Numbered from the stretch's first letter, positions 1 to 9,945 are shown. The stretch: 64,000 nt of DNA from Rhodospirillales bacterium (GCA_023145215.1 JAGLED010000029.1:1-64000); one strand, 5' to 3'. Program-made: numbers and translations. Notes: generated by a model not told the origin, from the letters alone.

Positions 1-1
1 G

Positions 2-478
2 GCTTTCAAGCGCTTCAAGGATCTGGCGGATCTGAAAAAAGAGGTCTTCGACGAAGATATCATCGCGTTGATCGACGATCAGGGGTCGGGCGCCGAGGAA
101 GCGCTTTCGCTGGTGTCGCTGGAGGTCAACTGCGGCACGGTCCACACGCCCCCCAAGGCGGCGATGACCATGCGTATCCTGGGCGAGGAGAAATCCTGCG
201 ATGCGACCGGCGACGGCCCGGTGGATGCGGCTTTCAACTGCATCAAGACGCTGTTCCCCCACAACGCGCGGCTGCAGCTTTATCAGGTGCACGCTGTGAC
301 CGAGGGCACTGACGCCCAGGCCGAGGTGTCGGTACGTCTTGAAGAGGACGGCCGCACCGTCAACGGCATGGCCGCCGATACGGACACCCTGGTTGCAAGC
401 TGCCGCGCCTATATCATGGCTTTGAACAAACTATTGGTAAAAAGACAAAAAACCGCCCCCGAAGCGCTTTCGGCCTAG
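2..478 (+). CDS. leuA: 2-isopropylmalate synthase, C-terminal part (5' truncated by window edge)
   Basis: This is the last ~158 residues of LeuA, which condenses acetyl-CoA with 2-oxoisovalerate in the first committed step of leucine synthesis. The open frame runs in from the left edge (first full codon at base 2). It carries the family's end-of-catalytic-region segment FKDLADLKKEVFDEDI and then the C-terminal allosteric (leucine-binding) domain, with GDGPVDAAFNCIK and the closing VASCRAYIMALNKLL helix. The long form with a regulatory domain implies leucine feedback. The gene precedes the cell-shape operon by 79 bp. The catalytic TIM barrel lies outside the window, so its integrity cannot be judged. 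Confidence 0.93.
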   Translation, partial: AFKRFKDLADLKKEVFDEDIIALIDDQGSGAEEALSLVSLEVNCGTVHTPPKAAMTMRILGEEKSCDATGDGPVDAAFNCIKTLFPHNARLQLYQVHAVTEGTDAQAEVSVRLEEDGRTVNGMAADTDTLVASCRAYIMALNKLLVKRQKTAPEALSA

Positions 479-527
479 TAATGAAGCGCGCCGTTTCCTA
501 TAAACGCGAGGGTGTCGGATTCGATGA

Positions 528-1598
<1,071 letters not shown>

Positions 1599-1723
1599 GC
1601 CCGGCGGCATATGCCGGTAAGCCGTCATGCAGTGGTCAGGATGAGGTGTTTTACTGTGGCCGGATGACCTTCGCGGTTCGGCCGCGATACCTGGGCACTA
1701 ACGCGAAGACTGGGTGATACGGT

Positions 1724-2599
1724 TTGAACGACCGCGAACGTTCCATCAGCCGCATCGCCGCGCCGGTCAGAACATTTGCGCAACGGTTTGCGTACATCGG
1801 ACTGATCGTGACAGCGGCAGCGCTCATGCTCGTCGGAAAAATGGAGCCGGCGGCGTTCGAGCGTGCCCGCGCGCAAGTGACCGACGCGGTGGCGCCGATA
1901 TTGGACGCGGTGTCGCGTCCGCTCGACGTGGCGCACGACATGATCGGCGAGGGCAAGACCCTGCTGGCGCTCCGCGAAGAGAACGCCCGGCTGCGTGCGG
2001 GGCAGGACCGGCTTTTGCAGTGGCAGGCCATCGCCCGCAAGCTGGAAACCGAGAACAAGGCGCTTCGCGAACTTCTGAATTTTGTCCCCGCGCCGGATAC
2101 CAAACACATCTCTGCCCGTGTCATCGGCGATTCCGGTGGTGCGTTCGCGCGCACCATGATCCTGAATGCCGGCTCGAGGGACGGGGTCCGCAAGGGGCAG
2201 GCCGTGATCACCGGTGCCGGGCTTGTCGGGCGCGTTCAGGAAGTCGGTCTCAGGTCATCCAGATTACTGCTGCTATCGGATTTGAACTCGCGTATCCCGG
2301 TCGTGATCGAAAGCTCGCGGGTGCGGGGGGTCGTCGCCGGGACCAATGGCGAAACGCTGCGCCTTGTGCATCTGCCCCCCGACGTGGTGGCGGCACCGGG
2401 TGACAGGATCGTCACCTCCGGGCATGGCGGCGCATTGCCGCCGGGGCTGCCGGTGGGCGTCGTCAGCGTCGTCGGGGAAAGTGGGATCGAGGTTGAGCCG
2501 TTTGTCGACCCGGCCCGGCTCGAGGTCGTGCAGACCCTGGACTACGGCCTCGACGGCATTATCGAGTTCAAGGCCGGGCGTGCCGAGAAGTCGAGGTAG
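1724..2599 (+). CDS. mreC: rod shape-determining protein MreC
   Basis: MreC is the bitopic elongasome scaffold that links MreB and MreD to PBP2 and activates it in the periplasm. The 291-residue product has a short cytoplasmic N-terminus, one membrane helix at about residues 21-38, a coiled coil with the pattern LREENARLRAGQDRL at about 85-125, and the beta-barrel domain containing DSGGAFARTMILNAGSRDGV. The start is TTG at 1724, because no in-frame ATG precedes the membrane helix. It lies 125 bp after mreB and 9 bp before mreD. The identification rests on sequence character plus the conserved gene order. Confidence 0.93.
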   Translation: MNDRERSISRIAAPVRTFAQRFAYIGLIVTAAALMLVGKMEPAAFERARAQVTDAVAPILDAVSRPLDVAHDMIGEGKTLLALREENARLRAGQDRLLQWQAIARKLETENKALRELLNFVPAPDTKHISARVIGDSGGAFARTMILNAGSRDGVRKGQAVITGAGLVGRVQEVGLRSSRLLLLSDLNSRIPVVIESSRVRGVVAGTNGETLRLVHLPPDVVAAPGDRIVTSGHGGALPPGLPVGVVSVVGESGIEVEPFVDPARLEVVQTLDYGLDGIIEFKAGRAEKSR

Positions 2600-2608
2600 G
2601 CGGGGGCG

Positions 2609-3124
2609 ATGAAACCGACATTCTGGCACCGCGTTGATAAGTTCGCCCGGGACCTGACGCCGTTCGCCCTTACGTTCATCCTTTTGGTGATCGGGGCGAT
2701 CCCGTTCCACATCCCGGGGTTTGCGCAGGTTGCGCCCCTTCTGCCGATGATCGGGATCTATTTCTGGGCCGTCTACCGTCCGGACCTGATGCCGTCCGCG
2801 GCGGTATTCCTGATCGGGCTTCTACATGATTTCCTGTCGGGCCTTCCGGTCGGCGTCAGCGCGCTGGTGTTCCTGATGGTGCAGGGCGCGGCGCTGGCAC
2901 AGCGGTCGTTCTTTTTCGGGAAGTCTTTCGTCATCGTCTGGATCGGGTTCATGTTCGTGGCGGCAGGCGCGTTGGCGATGGAGTGGGTCGTGCTCTCGGT
3001 AATTGCGGGCGAGTTTATCCATGCGCGCACCGCGCTTTACCAGTTCGGGCTGACGGTGGCGATTTTTCCGGTACTATCCTGGATGTTCACGCGCTGGCAG
3101 CATGCCTTCCTGCAGGTGGAATAG
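2609..3124 (+). CDS. mreD: rod shape-determining protein MreD
   Basis: MreD is the small polytopic membrane subunit of the elongasome. The 171-residue product is almost entirely hydrophobic, with about five predicted membrane helices, and contains the typical FLIGLLHDFLSGLPVGVSAL segment (residues about 71-90). It begins nine bases after mreC, and its stop lies three bases before the mrdA start, consistent with coupled translation. MreD sequences diverge quickly, so gene order is the main support along with the topology. Confidence 0.9.
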   Translation: MKPTFWHRVDKFARDLTPFALTFILLVIGAIPFHIPGFAQVAPLLPMIGIYFWAVYRPDLMPSAAVFLIGLLHDFLSGLPVGVSALVFLMVQGAALAQRSFFFGKSFVIVWIGFMFVAAGALAMEWVVLSVIAGEFIHARTALYQFGLTVAIFPVLSWMFTRWQHAFLQVE

Positions 3125-3127
3125 GAT

Positions 3128-5080
3128 ATGAACAGAGATCCCGACCGCCACAAGATTTTCACGCGCCGGGCCGCTATGCTCGCGGGGGGCAAGGCGATCC
3201 TGCTGACGGCGCTTTGCGGCAGACTTTATTATCTTCAGGTGGTCGAGGCTGACCGTTACGCGACGCTCGCGGATGAGAACCGGATCAACCTGCGTTTGTT
3301 GGCGCCGCCCAGAGGCCGGATCATCGACCGCTTCGGCCGGCCGCTTGCGGAAAACCAGCAGAACTACCGCTTGCAACTCGTGCCCGAGGACGTGAAGGGC
3401 AGCGAGATCGACGAAGTCCTGACCCACGTCCAGAAGATCGTGACGCTGACCGAAAGCGACCGCCGCCGGATCGTTCGCGAGGTGCGGCGCAACAGGGCCT
3501 TCGTGCCGGTGACGCTGAAGGAGAACCTGAGCTGGTCCGAGGTGGCCCGGATCGAGATCAACGCCCCGGACCTGCCCGGGCTGATGATCGACGTCGGCCG
3601 CAGCCGCCGTTACCCCTACGGGCCCGAGGCGGCGCATGTTCTTGGCTATGTCGCGGCGGTTTCCGAAAAAGACCTGGACGAGGACCCGCTGTTGAAATTG
3701 CCGGGGTTCCGGGTCGGCCGCGCCGGGATCGAAAAGGTGCACGATTTGGATCTGCGCGGCACGGGGGGAAGTTCGGAAGTCGAGGTCAACGCGTTCGGGC
3801 GGATGATCCGCGAGCTGAGCCGCCGCGAGGGCCAGCCCGGCGCCGAAGTGATGCTGACCCTCGACATGGGACTGCAGGAATACATCGCCAAGCGGCTCGG
3901 CGAAGAGAGTGCGTCGGTCGTGGTGATGGATGTGCGCAACGGCGACGTGCTGGCGATGGTGTCCAACCCGAGTTACGACTCCAACGATTTCAACCGGGGT
4001 CTGAGCTCCGGCGAATGGCAGCAACTCGTCAACAACGAACGTTCCCCCCTGATCAACAAGTCGATCGCGGGCGTTTATTCGCCGGGCTCCACCTTCAAGA
4101 TGATGGTGCTGTTGGCAGCCCTGGAAAAAGGCGTGATCTCACCCGACCACAAGATTCACTGCTCCGGCGAGTACGAACTGGGCGACGCCAAGTTCCATTG
4201 CTGGAAGCGCCGTGGTCACGGCTTCGTCGACGCGATGGAGGCGATTACCGAGAGTTGCGACGTTTATTTCTATGAAATCGCGAAGCGGACCGGTATCGAC
4301 CGGATTGCGGCAACGGCACGGAAGTTCGGCCTCGACGAACCGACCGGGGTCGATCTGCCGGGCGAGCAGGGCGGTTTGATTCCGACCCGCGACTGGAAAC
4401 GGGCGACCCGCGACGAACCCTGGCACCAGGGCGAGACGGTGATCGCCGGGATCGGTCAGGGCTTCGTGCTGTTGACCCCGCTGCAGATGGCGCTGATGAC
4501 GGCACGGCTGGCGAACGGCGGCCGGGCCATCACTCCACATCTGACCCGTGCCATCGGCGGCAACGCCGGTGCTCCCCGTCAGCCGGCGGACGTGCAGTCT
4601 ATGAACATCCCGCCGGGTCATCTGGCGATTGTCACCGAGGCCATGAACCGGGTCGTCAATCATCCGACCGGCACGGCGCGGCGTTCCGAAACCGGGATCG
4701 AGGAATTTCCGATGGCCGGAAAGACCGGCACCGTGCAGGTACGACGTATCTCCAAACTGGAACGCGAGCAGGGCGTGCGCAAAAACGAGGATCTGCCCTG
4801 GAAATACCGCGACCACGCGTTGTTCGTCGGCTTCGCGCCCGTCGAAAACCCGCGCTATGCGATTTCAGTGGTCGTCGAACATGGTGGCGGCGGATCATCC
4901 ACCGCGGCACCGATTGCCCGCGATGTGCTGGTCGAGGCGTATAACCGGCAGTCCGCCGGCCCGGGCCTGCCGATCGCCTATGACGACCGGCCGCGCAACG
5001 GGAATAGCGATTCCGCAACCGCCTCGTCCGGTGAGCCGGCCCCGACCGAGATCGCGGATCGAGGCGAGGGAGGCGGCTGA
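3128..5080 (+). CDS. mrdA: peptidoglycan transpeptidase PBP2 (MrdA)
   Basis: This class B penicillin-binding protein crosslinks lateral-wall peptidoglycan together with the glycosyltransferase RodA. The 650-residue protein has an N-terminal membrane anchor (about residues 15-35), the PBP dimer/pedestal domain including APPRGRIIDRFGRPLA, and the transpeptidase domain. The catalytic SxxK motif is S321-T-F-K324, an SCD (SxN-type) motif follows, and KTG is at 532-534. The C-terminus is a Pro/Ser/Glu-rich tail. Its stop codon overlaps the rodA ATG at 5080, indicating translational coupling with its enzymatic partner. Confidence 0.96.
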   Translation: MNRDPDRHKIFTRRAAMLAGGKAILLTALCGRLYYLQVVEADRYATLADENRINLRLLAPPRGRIIDRFGRPLAENQQNYRLQLVPEDVKGSEIDEVLTHVQKIVTLTESDRRRIVREVRRNRAFVPVTLKENLSWSEVARIEINAPDLPGLMIDVGRSRRYPYGPEAAHVLGYVAAVSEKDLDEDPLLKLPGFRVGRAGIEKVHDLDLRGTGGSSEVEVNAFGRMIRELSRREGQPGAEVMLTLDMGLQEYIAKRLGEESASVVVMDVRNGDVLAMVSNPSYDSNDFNRGLSSGEWQQLVNNERSPLINKSIAGVYSPGSTFKMMVLLAALEKGVISPDHKIHCSGEYELGDAKFHCWKRRGHGFVDAMEAITESCDVYFYEIAKRTGIDRIAATARKFGLDEPTGVDLPGEQGGLIPTRDWKRATRDEPWHQGETVIAGIGQGFVLLTPLQMALMTARLANGGRAITPHLTRAIGGNAGAPRQPADVQSMNIPPGHLAIVTEAMNRVVNHPTGTARRSETGIEEFPMAGKTGTVQVRRISKLEREQGVRKNEDLPWKYRDHALFVGFAPVENPRYAISVVVEHGGGGSSTAAPIARDVLVEAYNRQSAGPGLPIAYDDRPRNGNSDSATASSGEPAPTEIADRGEGGG

Positions 5081-6225
5081 TGCGTTCCGGCCTTTCGACA
5101 CCCGAACTGACGCTTGGCCGCAAGCTGATTTCCATCAACTGGCTGTTGGTGCTGTTGATTTCGATGGTTGCCGCCGTCGGCTTCGCGATGCTGTATTCCG
5201 CCGCTAACGGCAGCATGAGCCCCTGGGCGGAGCGGCAGATGCTGCGCTTCGCCTTTGCGGTCGGGGTGATGATCGTCATCGCCACGGTCAATATCCGAAT
5301 CTGGCTCAGATACGCGTATGTGCTCTATTTCATGGCGCTGGGGCTGCTGGTCGCGGTCGAGGTCGCGGGCTATGTCGGCATGGGCGCGCAGCGCTGGCTG
5401 TCGCTTGGTTTTGTCAATATTCAACCGTCGGAGCTGATGAAGATATTCCTCGTGCTTGCGTTGGCGCGTTACTACAACGCCAGTGCGATCGAAGACATCG
5501 GCTCCATCACCCGGTTGATCGTCCCCATCGCGTTGATTACCGCGCCGACCATCCTGATCCTGCGTCAGCCCGACCTGGGCACCGCGATCATGGTTGCGAT
5601 GACAGGGGGGGCTGTGCTGTTCCTGGCGGGGGTCAGGCTCTGGAAATTCGCGCTGGTCGGGATCGGGGCGCTGGCGGCAGCACCGATCGCGTGGCAGTTC
5701 CTGCACGGTTATCAGAAGAAGCGCGTGCTGACCTTCCTCAACCCGGAAACCGACCCGCTTGGCGCCGGATATCACATCATCCAGTCGAAAATCGCGCTCG
5801 GGTCGGGGGGGCTGATGGGCAAGGGGTTCATGCTCGGCCCGCAGAGCCACCTGCACTTCCTGCCGGAAATGCAGACCGACTTCATCTTCACGATGTTGGC
5901 TGAGGAGTTCGGCCTCGTCGGTGGGTTGGCGCTGATCGTGCTGTATGCGTTGATCGTGACGTACGGGATCATCATCGCGGTCAAGTCCCGCAATCAGTTC
6001 GGCCGGCTTGTCGCGGGCGGGATCACGACGACGTTCTTCCTATATGTGTTCATCAACATTGCCATGGTGACCGGTCTGATCCCGGTCGTCGGCGTGCCGC
6101 TGCCGCTGGTTAGCTATGGGGGCACGGTGATGCTGACGCTGATGATTGGTTTTGGTTTGGTCATCGGGGTCGGCGTCCACAGGGATGTGCCTGTCGGCCG
6201 CCGCGGAGAGGCTGAAGGGCTATAG
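5080..6225 (+). CDS. rodA: peptidoglycan glycosyltransferase RodA (MrdB)
   Basis: This SEDS-family polymerase assembles glycan strands from lipid II for side-wall growth. The 381-residue protein is polytopic (about ten helices). It carries SEDS hallmarks: GAQRWLSLGFVNIQPSELMK early, the loop GYHIIQSKIALGSGGLMGKG, and the C-terminal PVVGVPLPLVSYGG segment. The start ATG overlaps the mrdA stop. It closes the elongasome operon, and the tRNA-Lys follows 146 bp downstream. The intervening bases show no clear gene. Confidence 0.96.
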   Translation: MRSGLSTPELTLGRKLISINWLLVLLISMVAAVGFAMLYSAANGSMSPWAERQMLRFAFAVGVMIVIATVNIRIWLRYAYVLYFMALGLLVAVEVAGYVGMGAQRWLSLGFVNIQPSELMKIFLVLALARYYNASAIEDIGSITRLIVPIALITAPTILILRQPDLGTAIMVAMTGGAVLFLAGVRLWKFALVGIGALAAAPIAWQFLHGYQKKRVLTFLNPETDPLGAGYHIIQSKIALGSGGLMGKGFMLGPQSHLHFLPEMQTDFIFTMLAEEFGLVGGLALIVLYALIVTYGIIIAVKSRNQFGRLVAGGITTTFFLYVFINIAMVTGLIPVVGVPLPLVSYGGTVMLTLMIGFGLVIGVGVHRDVPVGRRGEAEGL

Positions 6226-6371
6226 CCGAACGTCGTGGCACGGGCGGGCTGACTGCGACCCCGCCGGCGATTGAAGGTGAGAGATGGCGTCTTGCGGGAC
6301 CGGGCGGGGTTTGCTATATCCGCCGCTCTCCGAGAGTGGCAGGGCGTTTTGGACGTTCCGGCCCATATTGG

Positions 6372-6449
<78 letters not shown>

Positions 6450-6458
6450 AAAATCAAG

Positions 6459-6485
6459 GCCTTAGCGATAATTGCCGCCAAGGCC
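6459..6485 (+). terminator. possible tRNA-Lys terminator supplied by the island
   Basis: GGCCTT (6459-6464) can pair with AAGGCC (6480-6485) around a 15-nt loop, followed by a short TGATTT tract. It is weak as an intrinsic terminator. It sits where the tRNA transcript would otherwise run into the island. Confidence 0.3.
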
Positions 6486-6496
6486 TGATTTCTCTC

Positions 6497-6516
6497 AGCA
6501 ACCACATAGCAACCAC
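6497..6516 (+). repeat. putative integrase arm-type site (left), tandem AGCAACCAC
   Basis: Two copies of the 9-mer AGCAACCAC are separated by AT. The same 20 bases occur at 36983-37002, just inside the other end of the island, and an inverted single copy lies at 36942-36950. Short tandem repeats near both att cores are the expected form of arm-type integrase binding sites. The sequence match is direct; binding is inferred. Confidence 0.6.
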
Positions 6517-6557
6517 AAAGCTAAGTGAGTCGTAGGGCTCAAGGGTGGAACGCCTGG

Positions 6558-7187
6558 TTATTTAGTCTGCTGCTTTTTGGGTTGCGGTAACACAAACGCC
6601 TGGGTCTTGTCCGTTTTTCGATCCCTAAGGGTAATACCGACTGGTAGTAGCGAGTGGGAAGGCTGGGCGATGATCTCTACCAGCTCACACTCAAATTTAA
6701 ACCTGGGCTTTGTAGTCTTGCTCTTAGCCGTAGGTCTTTGATCTTTTGACAGCAGTAACGATGCTTTCCTAGTCCCACCCAGGCGCTTCAATTCGCTTGG
6801 GACAGCGTCAACTGGTGTTTGCGTTTGGTAGAGATACTGAAGTGCTCTCCCATATTCTGAGACGCGTCGGCGATTGCTTTTAAGCTCGGCATAGATAAGC
6901 TTCAGACAAACTGAGAATAGGTTGGTTTGCTGATTGCACGGCACCCCCTCTCGCTTTGCCAGTTCTCGCAATTCGTCGAACTGCTCAGCGCACGATAAAG
7001 CAATTTGGTAGACTTCTTGGAGAAGTTCATATTTCTTATCATTCGCCTTTCTCGACAAATTAGTGGCTACCGCGGCCTCTTTCTGGCAGTCCTCAATTTG
7101 CTGCTCGGTTGTGGTATTTCGTCTCTCGTAGGCGATTGAAACATTGCCGCCAGCAATGAGGTCCTTTGATTTTCTGATGCTGCTCAT
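6558..7187 (-). CDS. hypothetical island protein, helical, basic C-terminus
   Basis: I do not recognise this 209-residue protein. The start is set at the ATG at 7187 because AAGGAG lies eight bases upstream; an in-frame extension to 7226 has no such site. Residues 20-140 look helical and charged (for example QQIEDCQKEAAVATNLSRK and CAEQFDELRELAKREG). A basic linker precedes a short beta-rich end rich in K and Q. It is the last of three minus-strand genes after the AlpA-like regulator and the possible Rep-like gene, so a role in maintenance or transfer of the element is plausible but unproven. Confidence 0.6.
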   Translation of the reverse strand: MSSIRKSKDLIAGGNVSIAYERRNTTTEQQIEDCQKEAAVATNLSRKANDKKYELLQEVYQIALSCAEQFDELRELAKREGVPCNQQTNLFSVCLKLIYAELKSNRRRVSEYGRALQYLYQTQTPVDAVPSELKRLGGTRKASLLLSKDQRPTAKSKTTKPRFKFECELVEIIAQPSHSLLPVGITLRDRKTDKTQAFVLPQPKKQQTK

Positions 7188-7241
7188 TTTCGTCTCCTTA
7201 TCTTGGGTTTGTCCGCAAACGGACAAATGCTGAACTACGGG

Positions 7242-8072
7242 TTATTTCTGGGGCTTCCATCCGGCAGCCTTTTTGGCGGCGCGGAGTACAGCTGCACCTT
7301 CACCGCCTGCGACGGTCAGTTGGGGCAAACTCAAATGTCTGAGGTGCTCAAAGAGCCTATAGTGGGTAGAGAGGTACAGTTTGCAGGTATCGTGGGCAAA
7401 ACTACCATCTCTGCACTGGATACGCCGGTAACCGTATGCCGGGAGTTTGACGGCATAGCTAAGCGCGCCAAAAAAGTTAGTTAGTTTTTCGACCCATAAA
7501 CCATGAGTGCCGTCCATCCCCCCGTCGAATGTGCGATAGGCGCGACTTGCGTCGTCTTTGGTGATTTCGACATTCCAGAGGATGCCTTGAAAATGTGGCG
7601 CAAGGAGCTTGCCATTGCCTTCGCGCACGTTGTCAAAAACGGCAAACTCGATGAGGCCGATGTAATTGAACCCCCGAAGACCTTGCCATATTCGACGTCG
7701 AATGCCGTCCACATCTATCGAGCACTCCTTTACGTTTGTGTTCCAAGGTGCATGAACCGCAGTAACCGTACCTGCATCCTCTGGGTTCTCGACAACGTCG
7801 TAGAATGCGTCCTCCAAGCGAAGTAACCATTTCGTCGCAGCGCCAGGGTGCATATAGTCGAGGTGCTTAGCTTCACTAGGTCTTAGTAGCTTCAAGGCCT
7901 CCTTCTTTTCTCGCCCTCTATCTGGGCAGTGCTTTTGAATGGCGTCCCAAAGCTGGTTTCCATGTCTGGAGGCTTGTTGGCGTCGACGTATAAGATTTTC
8001 TTCTCTGGTAGCGTTCTGCGTTTCATATCCATTCCGGTAGAACGTTTTGGCGTTGATGTTTAGTTTGATCAT
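7242..8072 (-). CDS. hypothetical protein, possibly Rep/HUH-like
   Basis: This 276-residue protein starts at the ATG at 8072, with GGAG seven bases upstream. The middle carries the segment APHFQGILW after a hydrophobic strand (GLIEFAVF), and later SYAVKLPAYGYRR. This pattern is loosely reminiscent of the HUH metal motif and the tyrosine helix of rolling-circle replication initiators, but with HxQ in place of HxH. That reading is an inference at low confidence. The gene order helix-turn-helix regulator then this gene, close to attL, resembles the regulator-replication module of P4-like and other integrative elements. A structure-based search would be needed to settle the family. Confidence 0.6.
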   Translation of the reverse strand: MIKLNINAKTFYRNGYETQNATREENLIRRRQQASRHGNQLWDAIQKHCPDRGREKKEALKLLRPSEAKHLDYMHPGAATKWLLRLEDAFYDVVENPEDAGTVTAVHAPWNTNVKECSIDVDGIRRRIWQGLRGFNYIGLIEFAVFDNVREGNGKLLAPHFQGILWNVEITKDDASRAYRTFDGGMDGTHGLWVEKLTNFFGALSYAVKLPAYGYRRIQCRDGSFAHDTCKLYLSTHYRLFEHLRHLSLPQLTVAGGEGAAVLRAAKKAAGWKPQK

Positions 8073-8272
8073 GGTTTTCTCCAATAATTGGTCGTCAGAC
8101 TCGGCGGTCTGAGTTTGGTGATGTTTTGGTGAATGTTCGTGAGACTGATGGGGGAGATTGGGTGATCTTTGGGATTATGTATGCGTTACAAGTATCAGGC
8201 CCAATTTCACGGCTCAGAAACAGAATGCCGATGAAAGGTATCTCTCCCCGCCACTCCACGTGCCAGGACGCG

Positions 8273-8503
8273 TCAGTCGACGTCGCAGCTCGTACTGTCG
8301 ACTAAATGCGCTTCTTCATACTCGAGCACATCGCGCAATCGAAATCTGACTGAACGGCCGATTTTCACGTATCGAATGCCGATCCCTTTGAAGCGCCAGG
8401 CTTGGATTGTCTTGATGGAAACATTCCATTTCTTCGCCAACTGCTTCTCTGTCAAAAGCGCGGTTTCGTCGTCACTAAGGTGAACTTTTTTCGATTCAGA
8501 CAT
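8273..8503 (-). CDS. AlpA/excisionase-like helix-turn-helix protein
   Basis: This 76-residue protein holds one winged-helix/MerR-type HTH (residues about 15-60): LTEKQLAKKWNVSIKTIQAW then GIRYVKIGRSVRFRLRDVLEYE. This is the classic layout of AlpA-like regulators and excisionase-type DNA-binding proteins (HTH_17 group). A strong AAGGAGG stands seven bases before the ATG at 8503. Such proteins usually control integrase expression or act as directionality factors. Here it leads a minus-strand group at the left end while the integrase is at the opposite end of the island. The C-terminal acidic tail (EEAHLVDS) is short and unremarkable. Confidence 0.8.
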   Translation of the reverse strand: MSESKKVHLSDDETALLTEKQLAKKWNVSIKTIQAWRFKGIGIRYVKIGRSVRFRLRDVLEYEEAHLVDSTSCDVD

Positions 8504-8610
8504 AACGTCCTCCTTTTCAAGTTTATGGACGTTGCTGATTCACTGGACCGAGATTTGTTGAGCGTTCCGCCTGAGAAGGCGTTTGAGTACGCGTAGAGAG
8601 CAGTTGTTTG

Positions 8611-8671
8611 AAAAATGTCCCATCAATTTGGGGTATGAACGTTATGGTGCTTAAATTGATGAGACATTTTT
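8611..8671. repeat. long inverted repeat with 19-bp arms, likely transposon-end remnant
   Basis: Arms 8611-8629 and 8653-8671 are complementary at 18 of 19 positions around a 23-nt loop. The right arm's TGAGACATTT (8660-8669) is repeated inverted as AAATGTCTCA at 8696-8705. Three related ends within 100 bp with no transposase frame suggest remains of an insertion sequence or a MITE-like hairpin. A regulatory hairpin for the gene at 8732 is the alternative. Confidence 0.55.
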
Positions 8672-8731
8672 GCGCAAAACGTCTGATCCTGGCTGAAATG
8701 TCTCAGTGAAGTGTGGGCACTAGGAAAAGTG

Positions 8732-9193
8732 ATGAAGTGGCGAAAAGAAGAGCGCTTTCTTCGTAAAATTCTGCGGTTGAGCGAGAGGGTTTATGCGGAT
8801 GGGGATAATATCCGCTCCCAGCATCTCGACAATTTGATGGCTTCAATCGAAGCCGCAGAAAAGAAAACGCGGCAAAACCCAGGTTCGTTGAGAAACAAGT
8901 TCCTGTATGTGGCATTGGCGGCGAGTTATGCCATGTTCGCTTGCCCGCGCCGAAAGGGTGGGAGAATTGAGAAGCATCTAGACCACCACGCGAAACGTAA
9001 GCCGCGGACAGATGGCAACCCATCGATACCGTATGTGCGCCTCATTTTGCCGCTCTGGGACCGCAGAAGTCACAGCCGGTTTGGCAAAGCATTAGTGCTC
9101 GCGTTCGAGCAGAAGATGAGCCCAACCGAGTTTGTTGACTCGATAGGAGATAATCGGGGCGTGGTGAAATTTATTGAGCATTTTGGCGACTAA
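8732..9193 (+). CDS. hypothetical basic protein
   Basis: I do not recognise this 153-residue, lysine/arginine-rich protein. The ATG at 8732 is preferred because AGGA lies six bases upstream; in-frame GTGs at 8711 and 8729 are alternatives. It has an amphipathic helical N-terminal third (KWRKEERFLRKILRLSERVY), a short hydrophobic stretch LYVALAASYAMFA around residue 70, and a C-terminal half with PYVRLILPLWDRRSHSRFG. It follows transposon-end-like inverted repeats and is followed by an inverted copy of the island's module-junction motif. It is probably cargo of unknown function. Confidence 0.5.
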   Translation: MKWRKEERFLRKILRLSERVYADGDNIRSQHLDNLMASIEAAEKKTRQNPGSLRNKFLYVALAASYAMFACPRRKGGRIEKHLDHHAKRKPRTDGNPSIPYVRLILPLWDRRSHSRFGKALVLAFEQKMSPTEFVDSIGDNRGVVKFIEHFGD

Positions 9194-9526
9194 GCGCTCC
9201 ATGCACTGATGTCGTTGTGAGGTGGCTTCGAACGCCAAAAAACCTCTCAGTACATTTTTCAGCAACATACACGAGAACACCTAGACTGATCTACTCGGTT
9301 TAATGCGATAAGGTTCTGATAGCCAGCCTGGGGCTTTCTATCTCTACCGGGTGTTCAACTACTGCCCAGACAGCAACAGTGGGCAGTTTTACGTCGTCAA
9401 TGGGCCACTTTCAGAACTGTTTGAACTGGATGCCGCCAAAATCGGCTTTCTAATTTGAACAGTGACGTGAACGAAAACGACTTTGGTGGTTGAGCTCGGC
9501 CCACGGTTGTGGGCATCGCGTTGAAT
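9194..9526. other. gene-free stretch in the island
   Basis: No convincing gene, RNA or terminator is visible here. It contains CTCAGTACATT at 9246-9256, an inverted copy of the AATGTACTGAG core found at three other module borders. Confidence 0.6.
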
Positions 9527-9865
9527 TTAGTACTCGTCAGCACGCATGATCGTCATGACACGTTCAGTGACTGCTGGGTCTGACGGGTCGGGTGAGGCGA
9601 AGGTCAAACGTTTATCGTAGTAGTCGATCTTCCAGAAGTACCGCTCGCCACCAAAGTCGACTTTGCCAAAATCATGCTCGCTGTACGGGTCGTTGCCTTT
9701 GTCGCTAAAGTCATCGACTTGAGCGATATCGGTGAGGAGTTGGTTGAGTTGAGTTTGTTCGAGCGATTGCACGCCGACGGTGACCAGGACCTGACCGCCG
9801 ATATGTTGTTTGCGCAAAAGGTCATTGAGTTTGGCAATGATCAGGTGTTTGGGTTGGTCATCCAT
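9527..9865 (-). CDS. DUF3768 family protein
   Basis: This 112-residue protein matches the DUF3768 pattern known from alphaproteobacterial plasmids and islands. It has an acidic centre with GNDPYSEHDFGKVDFGGERY, the strand FWKIDYYDKRLTFASPDPSD, and the C-terminal VTERVMTIMRADEY. The family has no established function. The ATG at 9865 is chosen for its AAGGA at seven bases; an upstream in-frame ATG at 9880 lacks one. It is convergent with nothing and lies 61 bp downstream of the Cys-rich HhH-like gene on the same strand, so the two may be co-transcribed with the recombinase at 10965-11543. Confidence 0.78.
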   Translation of the reverse strand: MDDQPKHLIIAKLNDLLRKQHIGGQVLVTVGVQSLEQTQLNQLLTDIAQVDDFSDKGNDPYSEHDFGKVDFGGERYFWKIDYYDKRLTFASPDPSDPAVTERVMTIMRADEY

Positions 9866-9945
9866 GATGGGTCCTTTCATGAGATAAGCGCAGCCGAACA
9901 GCCGGGCCCGATGGCCCGTTTAGAGACTGAGTTCGTTTGCGGTGG

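Noticed and set aside
3074-4024. 316-codon minus-strand frame opposite mrdA
   Set aside because: It is an antisense shadow of the PBP2 gene in GC-rich DNA, with His/Arg/Asp-rich composition and no recognisable domain.
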